Shown here: positions 34,255 to 46,935 of the stretch, one piece after another
Layout: every line of letters begins with the position of its first letter
Numbering within the stretch: position 1 is the stretch's first letter
Assembly: GCF_027580225.2 (NCBI RefSeq)
Contig: NC_073346.2
Coordinates: 11,372,001-11,436,000 of the forward strand
Length of the DNA: 64,000 nucleotides
Direction of reading: 5' to 3'
Source of the DNA: Misgurnus anguillicaudatus
Taxonomy: Eukaryota; Chordata; Actinopteri; Cypriniformes; Cobitidae
Made by a program: the position numbers and the translations under genes
The notes under the pieces: generated by a model
What the model was told of the DNA's origin: nothing
Seen by the model: the letters and a program-made list of their open reading frames with translations, nothing else
The model's database searches: none

Positions 34255-34640
34255 CAGTGTAACAAAATGACATGCACCACATAATGCTCTGCTCTTGACC
34301 TGGCCATTAAAACCATCACCGGGTCAGCACCACCTTCACGCAGACTTACTCTCTCAATCCAACAGAGGGACCGCCTGTGGTGCCATCCCAAATAAATGAC
34401 TATTTTGTGTACCTTCTCTGGATCAGTTTCTGTGGAATGATCTGCAGGTGGCAACAAGATCTGCTGATTCAGTAGCAGTCTTTATGAATCTTCAAAAAAC
34501 ATCTCTTCCACCAACCCCTCACTTAATATTTTTATCTATTTTGCTATCTTTATCTTTTCTGTCATAAAAATGACTCTTGGCTATGTATACTGTGTTAGAC
34601 TAGATGAGACTTATGTTTTGCTGTTCTTGTGTTGCTATAA
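34255..34640 (+). mobile_element. possible LINE 3'-end relic
   Basis: The text LWNDLQVATRSADSVAVFMN can be read around 34430-34490. It resembles the C-terminal tail of fish non-LTR retrotransposons (a W-N-x-LP motif followed by a phenylalanine-rich helix). No RT blocks remain and the frame is interrupted. Confidence 0.4.
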
Positions 34641-34689
34641 ATGTAAAAGTAATTGAAATGAGTAACTGTTTTTATATACAGATGTGCAG

Positions 34690-35470
34690 TCATTGAGCCT
34701 AATCATGTATAACAAAGTTAAAGGCGGGGTGCATGATTTTTGAGTCAGGCGAGTACCAAAACACACCAATTGTAGCCAATCAGTGGTAAGGGTGTCTACT
34801 AACCAACATCGTTGCCTGGGATGTGTATGTGTGGGGTGGGTCTAATATCAAAAGAAGGTCCAGATTCTATTGGGGTAGGGGCGCGTTTGTTGATTTCAAA
34901 TATCAACAATGGCTTTCAGAGATCATGCACTCCGTTAAAGTGTATAATTTGTATACCACTATAAACAAGACACCAAAAATAAGATCAACACAACATAAAT
35001 TATCATTAATTTACTATTTTATTTGTACTCTATATACAAGTGAAATTGACAGTCACATTAGCACAAAGGATATGTATTGAACTTACTACCATTTAAAAGT
35101 TTCAGGTCACTTACTGAAATGTTTATACTTATTTTGAAAAACATGATCTGAATGTAAAAAAAGTAAATGTGCTAACATATTCATTTTAAAACAAAGTAAA
35201 CTTGAGGCTGAATAAAAAAGTAAAAAAGAACATAGGAGCCCAGAATAGATGTGAACTCCTTCAATACTGTTTATAAAACATCTCAGACACCTCAAGAAGT
35301 TGCTTGTTTAAAAGACAAAATTCCTGGAAATTTGGAAACACTGAATATATTATTTAGATTTTATTGTCACAAAATGAATTCCATTGTTACATTTGTGCTA
35401 TTTTATAGTTTTGATGAGTTTATTATTAAATTTAAAAAAAATCTAAATATGAGCAAGTGACCCTAAACTT
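34690..35470 (-). repeat. ca14 3' flank, template or copy of the duplicated block at 19533-20350
   Basis: Collinear with 19533-20350 as described there. It lies just downstream of the ca14 stop and is therefore the probable source of the duplicated flank. It holds no coding sequence. Confidence 0.65.
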
Positions 35471-35743
35471 TTAAATGGTAGTATTGGACATAAAAGCAGT
35501 CGTGTGTTGAGGAGAATGCAAAATGTGAGACAAGTTACTCTATACCCACGACCACACACACAGAGAGAGAGATGCCCTCAATAACCACATTGTGGTAAAA
35601 ATGAGAAAAAGATACAAACAAGGAAGCCTGGTATCAAGAAGAATAGCCATTTAGAGATAAAGGATAAAGATAGCTGGAGGGCTGAGGAAAGTGTATGTTT
35701 CTTACTGCACAATAAGATCAAATTACATATCAGATGTTTAGGG

Positions 35744-38700
35744 TCAAGACTCGGTCTGAGGTGCAGCGTCCTCTGGTTTTTCCGGGTCAGAAGTCGTCTT
35801 TAAAACCATATCTTCTTTGACTTCTTTTCCCACATCTTTTGTTCTGTAGAGCAAAACCAAAGTCACAATGTGCTGAACCAACTGAGAGTGCATTGTTCTT
35901 ACTCTTTTTCAGTGTAATTTTCCTTTTAAAACATTAGGTGGCAGTGTTGCATCAGGCACACTGCACAATAAAAACTGCATTCATTTATTAAAAGGACATT
36001 TTCGTTTCAGTCTCTAAGAGACTATGACACTTTTTTCTGTTGTCAGGTGTAAGGTTATGCATGCATGGGTGAAGATTATAAGTAGATCCACTGTACTACT
36101 TATATATATTTTCTACTTATTAAAAGAAAATATATGGATTATTTAGGATGTGCATGAATGAGGATAATGTGAGCCATAGAAAAACTAGTGAACTTAAAAT
36201 GTGAGAAGACCAATGTAGGTGATAAAGACACACAATATTAACTTATTATTTACTTTATAGAGGAAGGACAAGCATAGTACTAGTATGGTAATATCTTTGT
36301 GTGCAATAATATGAGTGAGATTTAGCTTAACTGAATTTTGACACAGACAACTAGGGGTTAACTATGTAAAATATCAACTAATATATACAGATGGCACTTG
36401 CATCACCAAGGGTTCAGTCCCAAAGGCACACAAACTGATCAAATGTGTCTTAAACACTGCAAGTGGATCTATTACATTGTTTACAAATGAAATTTTCTCA
36501 CTTTGAAGTTGAAAAAGCTTATATTATTTAAGTGTTACCAATTGAAATAATTTCCAACTTTCAATTTGTATAATGTATTTCAATTTTCGTATGACCACAT
36601 TCATACATTTTCATATGATTTGCTTTCGCCCCTGTGACATTGGGTTTAGGGGTGGGATTTCATTATTGCTTTTTATAATAATCTACATATTTGTACAGTT
36701 CATTCATGAATTCATACGGATTAGCTAACTTGTAAAAGACATAAAAATTCCTGAGATCAGGCTAAAATTGGAGGGGTTTTATATTGTTGGGAAGATTTTA
36801 TAGGTGGTTAGGTTAGGGTTTAAGAGGTTAGATATCGTGACTCAGAAGTCATTGAAAAAGGTGACCTGGGCTGAGGAGCAGGTCGAATACTTGGCAGGAC
36901 ATCCCAGCTCGATGTTGAGCTGTCATGTGACCAGGAGAAACAATCATATTGTAACAAAGCAATCACAAACAAACATGATTCAAGTATGATAAATATGAAA
37001 ACAAGACAAACTACATTCTAATAAATATGTTAGTGAGTTAGAATATGATTCATTGATTAAGAATCAATTTTGGGATGAACCACACAATCTGAACACCAAA
37101 GATTCAATTATTCCATGCCCTAAGTTTGCTTTATTGGAAATGATCCATGAAATTAAATTTTATTTCTATGTGATATGATAATCATGCATCTTTCTTGAGC
37201 AAAAAAGTTATTTGAAGTTTTTAAACTAAGGTCATGCAGTTTAATCGTGGATGAGATCACATTCCTGGCATGTTTGAAGAAAACCGTGTATTCAAGCACG
37301 TACAAAACCTATTGAAGACCATTACATAACTAAGCATCTCTAACCAGCTTTTCACAGTAAGACCCAGGAGGGATGAGAGGGTGCGTGAGCGAGTAAGGCG
37401 TTCTTACCGAATAGTTTTCACAATGAAGAGAATGATCACAGCCAAACCGACACATCCACACAGACACCCGATCACAATCGCTGCGATTTCACCTGCGATA
37501 AAGGAAGTTGATCAGAGCTGATCGAACCAATATCAAAGACAATTAAATAGAAAATAATGTTTCTCACCTGCTGTATAAATTTGAACTGAAACTGGTGAGA
37601 GAAACAAAGAGTGAAAAATTGGTTAAACACATTTAGTATTCACTTTCAATATCACAAAAATATATTTTTGCACATTTTTGAGCTACTTAGTTACTCTAAA
37701 ACAAATCATTATTAGCACTTTGTAATTCTTTGTTTGTCTTTTGTGCCAACACAGCAGAATAGACTTACACACAACAACCTCACATGATTACAATGAGCTC
37801 TGTGTTCACAGTGGAGATTTTGAAAAACTAATCAGCCATCACATAAACAAAGAGCTCAGCTACATGCAACCCCAAGCCCCAATTCTGCCCTTTTCTCTTA
37901 CCATGAATGAAAGAGGAAAGGACGGTTCTGTTGTTAAGTGGCTGGGTGGTGCGATAGTTGTCCTGTAGAGCTGAGACCTCAACTGTGTCCCCCTTACTGG
38001 AGTACAGCAATGACGATAATTTCATCAGCTGAGGAGAGGACAGGAGAGTAGAGGAAAAAGAAAAGAGAGGAGAGGAGATGAAATAAAAAAAGAGAGGAGA
38101 GGAGATGAAATAAAAAAAGAAAAGAGAGAAGATGAAATTAAAGAAAAGGAGAGGGGGAAAGTAGATGATAGGACAGGAAAGGACAAAATGGGAGGAAAGT
38201 GGAGAAAAGGAAAAAGGGAGAGAATAGCGACGGAAAGGAAAGTAGGATAGAGGAGATGAAAAAAGAAGAAGGGAGGAAAGTAGAAAGGAGAAGAGAAAAA
38301 GGGGAAGAAAAGGAGAGGAAAAAATAAGAAGAAGGATAAGTAGATGGACAGAAAGAAAGCAAAGAAACGGAGAGGATTGGAATGGATAAAGGAGTGGGGG
38401 AAGTAGATGAAATGAAAAGAAAAAAAGGAGAGGACATGGGAGGAAAGTAAAAGTAAAACGGAGAGTAGGGAAGGCGGAAGAAGGGGAAGAAAGTAAATGG
38501 AAGGACAGGAAATGAACAGTGAGGAGAGGAAAAAAAAGTAGATAAAATGGGAAGAAAAGGAGTGAAGAGAAGATGGACAGATAGGAAAACAAAGGAAAGG
38601 AGAGGAAATGCAAAAATGAAAAGGGGAAGTACATTAATGTAAAGAAAAAAAGTAGAGGGGAGAAGATGGAAGGAGGGACAAAAGTAAATGAAACGACAGG

Positions 38701-41700
38701 AAATGAAAGGTGAAGTAAGTTGAGGAAAAAACAAGACGGGAGGAAATTAGATTAAACGACAGGAAAGAAACGAAAGAAGGAGAGCAGTGGGGAGTGAAGG
38801 AAAGGATATTAGATGAAAGGACAGGACCGTAAAGGTATAAATGAGAGAAGAGAAAAAAGAAGAGGGGAGAAAAATAGATGAAAGGAAAGAAAAAGGAAAA
38901 AGGAAATGAGAGAGGAGCAAAGGAAAAGGAGGGAAGGTGGAAAGAAAAGAAAGCAAAGCAAAGGAGAGGAAAAAAGGAGAGGAAGTGAAAGGAAAAAGAT
39001 GGAAGGAAAACAAAGCAAAGGAGAGGAAAAATGAGAGGAGAGAGGAGAAAAGGAAAAGAGGAGAGGAGAGAAGATGGGATGGAAGGAAAGGAAAACAATG
39101 CAAAAGAAAGAAAGTGAAAATGAGAGGAAGTAAAAGAAGAGGAGAGGAAAAAATGAGAGGAGGTGAAAGGAAAGGAAAAAAGAAAGAAAAGAAGATGGAA
39201 GGAAAGAAAAGAAAAGCAAAGGAGATGATAGGAAAAAGGGAGAGGGGAGGAAAAGACAAAAAAGAAAAGGAAAAGAGGAGAGAAGAGAAGATGGGATGGA
39301 AGGAAAGGAAAGGAAAACAATGCAAAAGAAAAAAAGTGAAAATGAGAGGAAGTAAAAGAAGAGGAGAGGAAAAAATGAGAGGAGGTGAAATGAGAGGAGA
39401 GGAGGGGGAAAATGAGAGGAAGTGAATGCAAAGCAAAGGAGAGGAAAAAATGTGAGGAAGTGAAAGGAAAGAAGAGTAAAAAATGAGAGGAAGTGAAAAG
39501 AAAGGAAAGGAGAGAAGAGGAGAGGAAAAAAAGAGAGGAAGTAAAGGAAAGGAAAAACCAAAGAAAATAAGATGGAAGGAAAGAAAAGCAAAGGAGATGA
39601 TAGGAAAAAGGGAGAGGGGAGGAAAAAGAAAAGGAAAAGAGGAGAGGAGAGAAGATGGGATGGAAGGAAAGGAAAACAATGCAAAAGAAAGAGAGTGAAA
39701 ATGAGAGGAAGTAAAACCAGAGGAGAGGAAAAAATGAGAGGAGGTGAAAGGAAAGGAAAAAAGAAAGAAAAGAAGATGGAAGGAAAGAAAAGCAAAGGAG
39801 ATGATAGGAAAAAGGGAGAGGGGAGGAAAAAGAAAAGGAAAAGAGGAGAGGAGAGAAGATGGGATGGAAGGAAAGGAAAACAATGCAAAAGAAAGAGAGT
39901 GAAAATGAGAGGAAGTAAAACCAGAGGAGAGGAAAAAATGAGAGGAGGTGAAAGGAAAGGAAAAAAGAAAGAAAAGAAGATGGAAGGAAAGAAAAGCGAA
40001 GGAGATAAGAGGAAAGGACAAATGGATTGTAGAGAGGATGGAAGGAGGGGAAGAAAGTATATTAAAGGACAGGAAATTAAAGGTGAGGAGAGGAGAGGAA
40101 AAGGGAGAGGAGAAAAGATGGAAGGAAAGAAAAGCAAAGGAGAAGAGAGTGAAAGGAAAGAAGGAAAGAAAAGAAAGAAGGGCAAATGATGTGATAGGAA
40201 AGAAAAAAGGGAGAGTAGAGATGATGGAAAGAGGGGAATAAAGTAGATGAAAGGACAGGAAATGAAAGGTGAGGAGAAGAAAGGAGAGATCATGTAATTT
40301 GCTATAGTGTGTTTAAATGTCTCTTTATCTTGTGTGTGTTTTTGTACCTGTGAGTGAGATATTTTAACCCTTTCATTGAAGAGAGTCCAGAGGACACTTT
40401 GGTAGCAGGGTGGAGTTGTGAGTGAACCATTATAACGGAAGTACTCGCTCAGATCATCAGGCAACAATGAGCGAACATCAAATGCTGGGATTGACACTTT
40501 CTGGCCTGCACATCAGCATACAAAACCTATTGCAATCTTTTCATATATGGATTATATTATAAAATATATTCATATAAAATAGAAGATCATATGTGTCATG
40601 TATGTTTTAAAGCTATTTGAAAATGCACATACCAGCATATCTGATGTGACCCAAATAGTTAAGAATACTGTTATATGCCTGATTAACTTCATCACCTGCC
40701 TGAAAAAAGAAAAAAATTGAATGAGATGAGTATTAAACATTACCTTTCAATATTAATATAATTGAGTTAGTAAAGAGAACCTGCCTCGATCAGAACCCCT
40801 AACACAGCCAAACCGTTCCCCTGAGTATTAGCCTCTGACATATTACCATACAACTCTGCATTGTAGTGTACAACATGGAGCTGAAAGAGAAGAGAGAGAT
40901 AGCTTTACACATTTTATGATTTGTGCATCTCTTTGTGCACACATATGACAGAACAGAAACACTAACAATACAAACCTCTGCTGAGGAGCTCCGTCCATTA
41001 ATGGTGTGTTCGCTTCCTTTGGCCACGCCCACTCCATTACCCCAGTGCAGGTGCAGCTGTACAGCACTGTAATGCCATGGTAACCCAGACAAACCCATCC
41101 AATGTGGCAAAGTCATGTGCACTGTTTAAGGGGAAAAAACATAAAACTAAACATAAAACTAAAGAGCACAATATCTTCATTGTTCGTTAAATAGTTACGT
41201 ATTTTTTAATTCTTTTTTCATGCTATCACGAAATTTTGTGTTTTTTCGTGATCGTATAACGAATTCCTGTTTTCGTGTGATTATCATGTTGGTTACTCGA
41301 CTGTTTTGTCCTATTTTCTTACCATTCTTACCAGGGTTAGATTTACATAAAATGACATCCCTAACCAAACCCAACTCTAACCCAAACGCCAGGCGACATA
41401 TAAAGAAAGAAATCAGAAAAAATAGTAAAAATCAATATATAAATTGACATTCTAATGCAAGCACCAAATCTAACCCTAAACTGAAGCGACAATGGTTTAA
41501 AAATAGAAAAAAACAGTCGAGCAACCAACACGTGACAATCACACGAAAACAGGAACTCGTTATACGATCACGAAAAAACAAGAAATTTCGTGATAATAGC
41601 ACGAAAAAAGAATTAAAAAAAAAAAAATACGTGACTATATCACGAAACTTTGTGAACCTGGGTAGTAGCATATCAACGCGCCTATACAATTTTTGCTTTT

Positions 41701-44700
41701 ATTTTACCTGGCGGCAATACAAAGGAAAGAATTTAGCCAACCACATCAAAGAAATAAAACAACGCTTGAATGTGCAAGCTGAGGTATTTTAATACTGCAT
41801 TAACCCAGCTATTGAAAAGTGAGCAGTTGCTTGAGATTTACACTGACACCTGGTGGCATGGATGCAGTGCATTCAGTTGCAAAGAGCTTTTTAACACTGA
41901 AAGATAGACAGGACACATCTAGTCTCAGCCAGACGTCACGCCCACAGACTGATGGCTAAACCTTAGTATTGAATGTCTGGCTACGCGAGGGACACATCTA
42001 ACCTCCCACCAAACCTAATCCTACTGCCCGCTTTTGGAGGTACAATCTACTACTACTTTTGGAGTCCATGTCCCTTTTGGTGTTCACTGGCCTGCAGTTA
42101 TGTCTACTTAGTTACAAGCAAAAATGTATTTTCTGACTCAGCCAAGATTAAGTTAATCCACAAGCAAAAGTGTCTAATAACACTACAGCGATGTTTATAA
42201 TGTAAGAGTTTACTTTTATGTGAGATTTACCTGTGTGACCATTATTAGAAAGAGTGAAGGGCTTATTTCCAGGTTTGTTGTATGCCAAAGGTTGTATAGG
42301 AGGTAGTGTTGGGTCATACAGTGTACGGGATGTGTCCACATTTATGGGAGATTGACTGGAGCCACCACAATCAGGAAAAACCTTTGCCCATTCCGACTGC
42401 CCCACAGTTCCTGAAACAAACAGAAAAATCATCCAGCACTGTGAATATACAAAAGTGGACCTAACAAAATGTGCAATTGAATAAAGTAATGAAAACTACT
42501 TTTGAGCAATTATGAACAAAGTGCATAGGAGTGCTTTCGCCATATTTCGAAAGCTTATAGTGAAGTATTAGCAAAGGGTTTAGTCATGCAAAAGTACTGA
42601 GGTGGCAAAAGCATTGTTGCAAAAGCATGCCGACACACACACGCACACAAGTTTTTTTTTTGTGAAAGAAAATACAATACATGAATAAAGAGAATTGGGT
42701 GCACGTGAGTTGAATAGAGAATAAACATTAATATCCCTAAAATATTTTTTTATTATAACATAAAATAGAGAAATATCAGTTTTGTGTACACAGGGATTAG
42801 AGGTTCACACGTTTACATAAGAATATACCCCAAACCCCTGTCAAACTGCAAAAAGTGGGATCATGGGGGAGGGAAAGTTACTCTCATTGATCTGCGGTTA
42901 CCAAGGTGATCTCTATGACAACTGCAAGACACATATTTAGGACCACTGCCAGTTTACCTCACACATGCTGTCCCAAACACAGACACGGGGAACAAAGCAT
43001 CACTCACTCGAGAAACTACACGCTGTTCAGAAATAATGAATCAGCGCTACATGCAGAAACGGCTGCAGGATTTTACTGCAAGTATACAGACATCAACTGT
43101 TTAATCCTTGAAAATTAAATTAAGCGCAGCACTCCAAATTAAAATTTCACCCCAAAATTATCCATTAATCATTATTTATTTGTATTGTGAAATTATTTTC
43201 AAACCAATTTTTTACCAAATACATATGAAAGACAAATAATACCATGTTATAAAAATACTTAGTTTAAATAATAAAACTATAATTATTTCAATTTTTTCCT
43301 TATTTATTTTATTTTTTACAAAATGTATCTTTTGCTTTTTAGAGTGTAAGCAATTATTTGCTGCTTCAAATTTTTTTTTTTGTTTAATCATCTCAGATAT
43401 ACAAGTCATTTTAACCTATTAACTATAATTTATCTTGACTAGAGATGAGTTGGTATAGCTGATAAAATACAGTTGAAATATGTCAACCTCATTGTATAAG
43501 TTGTAGCAACTCATCTCTTGTCAAAATAAATAATAGTAAGTTAACAGGTGCAAATCTGAGATGATGCAAAGATTTTTTTTACAATGCAGCAATCCTTTTG
43601 ATATTTCTGCATATCATGTTGTACTTTCCGATGTATTGGTCTTATTATGTACTGTACTTTAAATTCATTAATCCTTAGGACTGATCGGCACATGTAAAGC
43701 ATGGCTAAATGAGCTTAAAGGATTCATTATGCTAACAATAATATGAATGTTTTCTTTCTCTGAAGGAAAAGAAAGCTGTATGAAATGCACTGTGATCTGT
43801 CTTATTACTTCACGTTCATTGCACGACCATTGACATTTATGAACTGGTGTCTATTCACATGCAAGCTGTACAATTATCACATTGAAGCATGTAAGTCTGT
43901 GTTTGTATGAAGTCTCATTTTCTTTAACATCGCTTCTGTTTATCTGCGTCAAATATGAACACTCAATCCCTGTTTCTCTATACTGGCTGACTGTCTCTCT
44001 TTCTATGCCTCTCTGTTTGCACAGTGAGTTTTTACAATGGAAGATGGAAGAGATGAACTGGAAGTAACAGAATTTGAAGAGAAAAAGACAGCTGAGATGG
44101 GATGTAAGCTTGGTTAATTTTAATGTGAAAATGGAGTTTTAAAAGTGATTTTTTTTTTTTAAAGTAAAGTAAAGGTTTATGTTTAGTACAGCAGCCAAAT
44201 AATCCACACAAATAAAATAATAACAATTCTGTTATGATGCATCACTGATGACCTCATCACAGCATTATAACATGAATACAAATAAAACTATGATGAAATT
44301 ACTTGAAACATGGTGGGAAATGAGTTGTATTACCTGCATATGTCCATTCAGTGGCTAAAATATAAAGGGGAAGAATGAAACAAGGTTACAGTTGGATCAC
44401 AGTGGTATTTACAGCTTCTGGTTAAAGTATTCAAAAGTATTCAAAGATTATTTAGCCATTTCAACAATACAGTTGAGAGGAATTTGTCTTGGTATGCTCA
44501 CACTAACAACAATGCAACAATACACTGACAGTACAACACATCCCACACATATATCCCCCCATAAAAGCAGATTTTATCTAAGCACTTAATTAAACATAAG
44601 ATTTCAATAAATCTTTATATGCATTTATCCATATAGCATCTCACAATGCTTTTATATATTTGGTTTAATTTATATATGGGATCCAACCTAAGCTTGGCAT

Positions 44701-45346
44701 TGTTAGTACTCTGCTCTTCTAGTTGAGCTATATCTATGAAGACTGAAAAAGCAAACAACAAACATCACTGGGACATTTTACACTTTAACAAAGTTCTGAA
44801 TATATCAAAAAGCAAAAGAATTTATTCAGTTTTTAACCCTATTTCTTACACTGGACCACTTAAGAGTCAAATTAATAGTAATAAATAAGCTTTATAGGAC
44901 AATATTTGTCAGATATACAACTATTTGAAAATTCGGCGTCTAAAGTTGCAAAAAAATTTTAATATCGAGAAAATCGTCTTTAAAGTTGTTCAAATGAAGT
45001 CCTTAGTAACTGCATTCACTCACAAAATAAAGTTTTGATATATTTATTGTAGGAAATTTATAAAATATCTTCATGGAACAACTTTACTTTGATATCCTAA
45101 TGATTTTTTTTTTTTGACACATATAATGCATTGATGACTATTACTACAAATATGCCAGTGCAAATTAAGATTTAAGATTTGTGGTCCAGGGTCACATTAA
45201 TTCTCACCTTTTTAACAGCTTAAATCACCAAAAAATGCTGCTGCATTAATATTGTATAAGATTATCACAGTCTTACCAGTTCCTGTGCAGTCCACACATT
45301 TCAAAAACAGAAGAAATACAGACACTCTTTTCCAGTAAGTGTCCAT
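35744..45346 (-). CDS. ca14: membrane-anchored alpha-carbonic anhydrase XIV, 11 exons
   Basis: Catalyses CO2 + H2O to bicarbonate + H+ at the outer cell surface. Coding exons: 45346-45277, 44354-44334, 42410-42231, 41121-40976, 40880-40781, 40695-40633, 40505-40348, 38028-37902, 37591-37568, 37492-37408 and 35843-35744. All have GT-AG borders and the phases close exactly, giving 357 residues. Order: signal peptide (1-22), [16 protein letters not shown], proton-shuttle His89 (NNGHT), zinc ligands His114/His116 (LHLHWG) and His141 (ELHVVHYN), Thr223-Thr224 (GSLTTPPC), disulfide Cys45-Cys227, transmembrane span (about 298-321) and a charged tail ending [25 protein letters not shown] and the TAGEI...GCLCG span match mammalian CA14 better than CA12 or CA9. 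It is divergent to ciart. Confidence 0.93.
36000..37190. other. intron 10 of ca14
   Basis: Lies between the transmembrane exon and the terminal exon. I see no separate gene. The frame at 36804-36989 is not supported. Confidence 0.6.
38031..40290. repeat. 2.3-kb polypurine tract filling ca14 intron 7
   Basis: The plus strand is almost entirely A and G, with motifs AGGAAA, GAGAGG, GGAAAG and AAAAG. The transcript of ca14 is therefore C/U-rich over nearly the whole 2319-nt intron (38029-40347). Long apparent frames on both strands here are composition artefacts. Inside it a roughly 204-bp unit is repeated nearly perfectly from 39571 and 39775, with a partial copy at 39979 and a more diverged copy near 39194. 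Confidence 0.95.
39571..40010. repeat. 204-bp tandem repeat within the polypurine tract
   Basis: The phrase GATGGAAGGAAAGAAAAGC recurs at 39571, 39775 and 39979, exactly 204 bp apart. The intervening sequence is nearly identical, including the rare pyrimidine-containing CAATGCAAAAG and GTAAAACCAGAGG. Confidence 0.85.
41190..41655. mobile_element. foldback element in ca14 intron 3
   Basis: The left arm (about 41193-41325) and right arm (about 41500-41650) are reverse complements: TATCACGAAATTTTGTG, TTTTTTCGTGATCGTATAAC and TTCCTGTTTTCGTGTGATT against their complements. The centre is non-coding. It lies between exons 4 and 3, so it does not touch coding sequence. Confidence 0.8.
42411..44333. 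other. intron 2 of ca14
   Basis: AT-rich, with no recognisable gene or repeat. Small frames are not supported. Confidence 0.6.
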
Positions 45347-45747
45347 GCTGTCAGCCACTTTTCCACAGCACACACACAGTGGGAAGACTGGACCAGACCC
45401 ACTGATACACTGGACGATGCTAAATATTCAAATCTTAACTGGGCTATTACAATGCAAAAAACTGAAAGTATCCAAAAAAGTTCACAAAGATAAGAAAATA
45501 CTTTTTCTTGATGTGGATGATTAGGCCCTGCGAGCTGAATGGTAAAAAAAGAGAGGCCTTCACATGGTGCAAAAAAGGCAGAGGGGTTAGACCAGCGAGA
45601 GAGAGAAAGAGAGAGCGAGCGAGAACTGGATAGAGAAAAGAACAAGTGAACGAGAAAATCATGAAGGGTTGCCCACCAAAAAATGGGTATGAAGCAACTA
45701 GCTTATGGGGGCAGGGAACGCCTGATTGAAGGGGTATTGAGATGATA

Positions 45748-45751
<4 letters not shown>

Positions 45752-45788
<37 letters not shown>

Positions 45789-45818
45789 GAGAGAGAGAAA
45801 GAAAGAAAGAAAGAAAGA
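45752..45818. repeat. (GA)n and GAAA microsatellite
   Basis: Roughly 17 GA units followed by imperfect GA and GAAA repeats, a few hundred bases upstream of the ca14 start. Confidence 0.95.
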
Positions 45819-45839
45819 TTTTAATAAGGTTACATCTGT

Positions 45840-46930
45840 TATAGTTGTAACATAGTATAGTTATAACATTGTATTTTAGTTAATGTTAAGGTCAATCTTT
45901 TCAATCAAAATTTTATTTTATTTTAGTTAATGTTAAGGTCAATTTTTTCAATCAAAAGATGAATCTGTTAAATCTATTTTATGTTATTAAACAAATTATA
46001 AAAATGATTCACAGAGACTTTCAATAACATTACAGTAACATTGTATAAATTATATGATCAGTAAGTCATATCAACATTTTATGTTACTTTAACTTAACAA
46101 ATTAGGCAACTTGTTTTTATAAATTATATCTACTCATCACTAGTCAAAATAAAAGAATAGTATGTGAATTTTTAACGCAAATAAATTTGATTGTAAGTTG
46201 TATAAAAAGAAAGTGTATTATCCTATTATCCTAAAGCGAATAATTCAGTTCATTGTTTAAACGCTGGAGGGCAGTAAAACACCATAATTCCACCACACAG
46301 CACTAATTTATAATCTACTGGCGGTTTAGGAAGAAATTCATTTTAAAAGTATTGTAAATAATATTAAACTATTGTTCACTTGTGTTATACATAAAAATCT
46401 TGAGCACCACGAGCAAACATAAAAAAAAAATCCAAAATATTGCAATTTAATCGTATTGTTATATTGAGCTGTTGTATTGAGCCTTGTTATAGAGTTGTTA
46501 TTATTATGGCTTTTTTATTATTCTTTTCTTTAAAATACCATATAAAAATCGGTTTCATATGATTTCATAATCAATCATGTATCAATGTAGTAATGAAATG
46601 CAACTGATGAATGGGGGAAATCATGGTGGGTATCATGGATGGGATAATCTTGTAAGATTTATATTCACGAGCCTTTTACAGATCACGATTGATGGCATAC
46701 ATTTCTATCAAATTTAAATGTAAAAAGGAAATTGCATCACCATTTAACGTTTTATTCTGGCATGTATTGTGCCCCTTCCCTCTATATAAACTTTACAGCG
46801 TATAATGATCCGTTTACGTGAAACCGTTGCACAAGCTTGCGTAATACTTTTGCCCCAATAACTATTCACCATTGGTTGATCGTTAGTAAAAAAAAGTCGT
46901 GTAGAATCATTTTCAGCACTTCCATTGGTT
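45840..46930. other. ca14-ciart intergenic sequence, no gene
   Basis: AT-rich. A short direct repeat is present (TTAGTTAATGTTAAGGTCAA near 45877 and 45924). No coding support. Confidence 0.5.
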
Positions 46931-46935
46931 GAATC

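Noticed and set aside
37828..40497. Several 200-560 codon frames, rich in Ser/Phe/Leu or Lys/Glu/Arg
   Set aside because: Composition artefacts of the polypurine tract. Only the ends of two of them coincide with genuine ca14 exons 7 and 8.
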